Assembly (NCBI GenBank): GCA_916720425.1
Contig: CAKARD010000078.1
Coordinates: 1 to 5,956 of the forward strand
Length of the DNA stretch: 5,956 nt
Direction of reading: 5' to 3'
Source of the DNA: an uncultured Kingella sp.
Lineage (GTDB): Bacteria; Pseudomonadota; Gammaproteobacteria; Burkholderiales; Neisseriaceae
Part shown: positions 4,612 to 5,956 of the stretch, piece after piece
Layout: every line of letters starts with the position of its first letter
Numbering within the stretch: the first letter of the stretch is position 1
Program-made: the position numbers and the translations under genes
The notes under the pieces: model-generated
The model's input: the letters and a program-made list of their open reading frames with translations, nothing else
Told to the model about the DNA's origin: nothing
The model's database searches: none

Positions 4612-5265
4612 CTAAATTGCTTGTTCAAAATAAAGATTAATTTGGCTCATTTGTGCCATATTTTCGGTATAAATGCGTACTTTATTAGGATAAATCAAGC
4701 CTTTGACCATACTTAAATTACGCAACAATGGAAAAATAACGATGTCTTCCATACTCAAATTTTGACCATTTAAATATGCACTATCATGAGATAATAATTT
4801 ATCTAATTGTTTTAATGCAATATTTGCTTGATTGATATATTTTGCACTATTAGCAAGGTTTTGGGTAAAATCGCCAATAATCTCTTGTTTTTTATTTACA
4901 AAATAATCTATTGCACTTTGCGTGGCAAATTCGGGTAGATTCAGTTGAATATCGCGCGGCATAATTAAATGATTACCATATGCACTAAAACCATCAAACC
5001 ATACTTGAATAGCAGGACGCAATATTTCATCAATAGGAGAATGCCCAGTATTATCATTGATGTAACGTACAATATCTAAACTTTCACCCATATAACTTTG
5101 ATCATTTTTTTGTAAAATAGGCACTTGTTTTGCACCTATCATCCCTATGGGTGTGGCTTCATCATTGTTAAGCAAGTATTCCAGCTGTATTGGCACTTGG
5201 CGTAAACCAAAAATCATACGTGATCGCACACAGAACGGGCAGTGATCGTAAATATAAAGTTTCAT
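4612..5265 (-). CDS. grxB: Glutaredoxin 2 (GST-like, GrxB family)
   Basis: Glutaredoxin 2 is a cytosolic glutathione-dependent oxidoreductase that reduces disulfides and mixed disulfides with glutathione. The 217 residues match the E. coli protein (215 aa) in length and layout. A thioredoxin-fold N-terminal domain opens MKLYIYDHCPFC with active-site Cys9 and Cys12 (CPFC instead of the E. coli CPYC). It continues with RMIFGL, LLNNDEATP, the cis-proline motif KQVPILQK (Pro49) and GESLDI (60-65), which contacts glutathione. An all-helical GST-like C-terminal domain (about 76-217) ends with FPLLRNLSMVKG and a QINL-x4-QAI tail close to that of E. coli. The ATG at 5265 has AAGGAA 7 nt upstream. The gene starts 16 bp after the tyrA stop, and its own stop is 1 nt from the ribA start, so it sits mid-operon. 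The CPFC variant should remain dithiol-active. Confidence 0.95.
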   Translation of the reverse strand: MKLYIYDHCPFCVRSRMIFGLRQVPIQLEYLLNNDEATPIGMIGAKQVPILQKNDQSYMGESLDIVRYINDNTGHSPIDEILRPAIQVWFDGFSAYGNHLIMPRDIQLNLPEFATQSAIDYFVNKKQEIIGDFTQNLANSAKYINQANIALKQLDKLLSHDSAYLNGQNLSMEDIVIFPLLRNLSMVKGLIYPNKVRIYTENMAQMSQINLYFEQAI

Positions 5266-5272
5266 TTTCTAT

Positions 5273-5278
5273 TCCTTT
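5273..5278 (-). promoter_or_regulatory. Ribosome binding site of grxB
   Basis: AAGGAA (within AAAAGGAATAG) lies 7 nt before the grxB ATG at 5265 in the 16-bp gap after tyrA. It supports this start. Confidence 0.7.
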
Positions 5279-5281
5279 TAA

Positions 5282-5956
5282 CTAAAATTCAGTTAATTTA
5301 TCCCATTTTTGCCGCTCAAGGCTCACTTGAGAAAAATAGTTATATAAATCATGCTCATTACCTTGTCGCAACAAATTAGTAAGACAATTTAATTGTTGTT
5401 GTTGCGCTTCAAGCAAACGCAACAAACTCTCTCGATTATCTAAGGCAATATCACGCCACATCTCAGGACTGCTGGCTGCAATACGCGTAAAATCCCGAAA
5501 ACCGCTGCCTGCAAAAGTCAAATAATCAGCATTTTTTGAATCTTGTAATATTTGTTGCATATAGGAAAACGACAACAGGTGAGGTAAATGTGATACCGCC
5601 GCAAAAATTGCATCATGTTGCACCGCACTCATGTGATAAATCGTCGCACCCACTTGTTGCCACATAGCTTGAATGCGTTCTAGTGCGTTTGGATCTTGTT
5701 TTTCGTGGGGGCATAATATGAGTTTTTTATTTTGAAATAGGTTAAATTGTGCCGCGATTGCACCACTGCGCTCAATACCTGCAATGGGATGTGCCGCCAC
5801 ACAACGCTCAAAATGCTGTGGTAAAGACTGTTCAAACACATGCAATACAGATTGCTTGGTGCTGCCTACATCACTAACAATTGTATTTTCTGATAAATAC
5901 GGCTCAAGCCTAATACAAATATCAGAAAATGTTGACACAGGCGTGGCTAATAAAAC
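5282..5956 (-). CDS. tyrA: Prephenate dehydrogenase (partial, N-terminus beyond window)
   Basis: TyrA oxidatively decarboxylates prephenate to 4-hydroxyphenylpyruvate with NAD+ in tyrosine synthesis. The 224 residues visible lack the first part of the Rossmann domain, including the GxGxxG NAD+ loop. The frame stays open to the right edge, and its first residues, VLLATPV, are the typical strand after that loop. A GTG inside it at 5938 is therefore not the start. Then follow SDVGSTK (28-34), AAHPIAGIERSG (54-65) with the substrate-binding His56, a catalytic-domain helix with HDAIFAAVSHLPHLLSF (114-130), FAGSGFRDFTRIA (148-160) and SPEMWRDIALDNR (163-175). The C-terminus stops soon after the dimerisation helices, with no ACT or chorismate mutase domain on that side. 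An Aro-type fusion at the missing N-terminus cannot be excluded. It is the first visible gene of the block, and any promoter is outside the window. Confidence 0.95.
   Translation of the reverse strand, partial: VLLATPVSTFSDICIRLEPYLSENTIVSDVGSTKQSVLHVFEQSLPQHFERCVAAHPIAGIERSGAIAAQFNLFQNKKLILCPHEKQDPNALERIQAMWQQVGATIYHMSAVQHDAIFAAVSHLPHLLSFSYMQQILQDSKNADYLTFAGSGFRDFTRIAASSPEMWRDIALDNRESLLRLLEAQQQQLNCLTNLLRQGNEHDLYNYFSQVSLERQKWDKLTEF

Noticed and set aside
4611..4628. TTG start for ribA at 4628 (207 aa)
   Set aside because: Rare start codon without a Shine-Dalgarno site, 17-bp overlap with grxB, and a tail longer than the family norm. The ATG at 4610 fits better, though not proven.
1..5956. 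Canonical Neisseria DNA uptake sequence GCCGTCTGAA
   Set aside because: No complete copy seen on either strand. Only the shorter TGCCTGAA octamer recurs.
1..5956. A novel defence, mobile or biosynthetic system
   Set aside because: All long genes but two belong to well-known housekeeping families. There are no transposases, repeats of array type, nucleases or integrase sites. The only candidate novelty is regulatory (mgtE leader) or in the two uncharacterised proteins.

Overview
This window looks like chromosomal DNA from an AT-rich betaproteobacterium, most likely of the family Neisseriaceae. The best evidence is the NagZ protein, whose core motifs and C-terminal tail (ending GVKVGEPF) match, as I remember them, the Neisseria-type enzyme closely. 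I found no complete Neisseria-type DNA uptake sequence, so a low-GC relative of Neisseria is more likely than Neisseria itself. Genus assignment is inference.

Layout, left to right. Positions 1-192 (minus) hold the 5' part of a TusA-family sulfur carrier gene, cut by the window edge. A 303-base AT-rich spacer (193-495) carries divergent promoters. The only plus-strand gene (496-852) encodes a 118-residue protein that resembles a Roadblock/LC7 fold. It ends at a bidirectional terminator (864-902) shared with the minus-strand genes that arrive from the right. Reading those minus-strand genes in transcription order from the right edge: tyrA (prephenate dehydrogenase, 5' end missing), grxB (glutaredoxin 2), ribA (GTP cyclohydrolase II), a DUF1304-like four-helix membrane protein, then a 200-base spacer, mgtE (magnesium channel) and nagZ (peptidoglycan-recycling beta-N-acetylglucosaminidase).

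The minus-strand genes form two tightly packed blocks. In the first, tyrA-grxB-ribA-DUF1304 are separated by 16 bp, 1 bp and a 7-bp overlap, which indicates co-transcription and translational coupling. In the second, mgtE and nagZ are 3 bp apart and nagZ's ribosome binding site lies inside the end of mgtE. The blocks are separated by a hairpin and a good candidate sigma70 promoter. Apart from transcription, the functions are mixed housekeeping ones (aromatic amino acid synthesis, thiol redox, riboflavin synthesis, Mg2+ transport, wall recycling), with no evident shared pathway.

The most interesting signal is the leader of mgtE. It is about 140 nt long. A perfect 8-bp inverted repeat buries the Shine-Dalgarno sequence, a second helix can compete for the adjoining G-rich stretch, and a 15-codon open reading frame stops just upstream of that competing helix. 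This could be cis-regulation of Mg2+ uptake, but it is a hypothesis from sequence alone. I see no mobile element, CRISPR array, tRNA, rRNA or defence-type system. The rest is ordinary conserved gene content.
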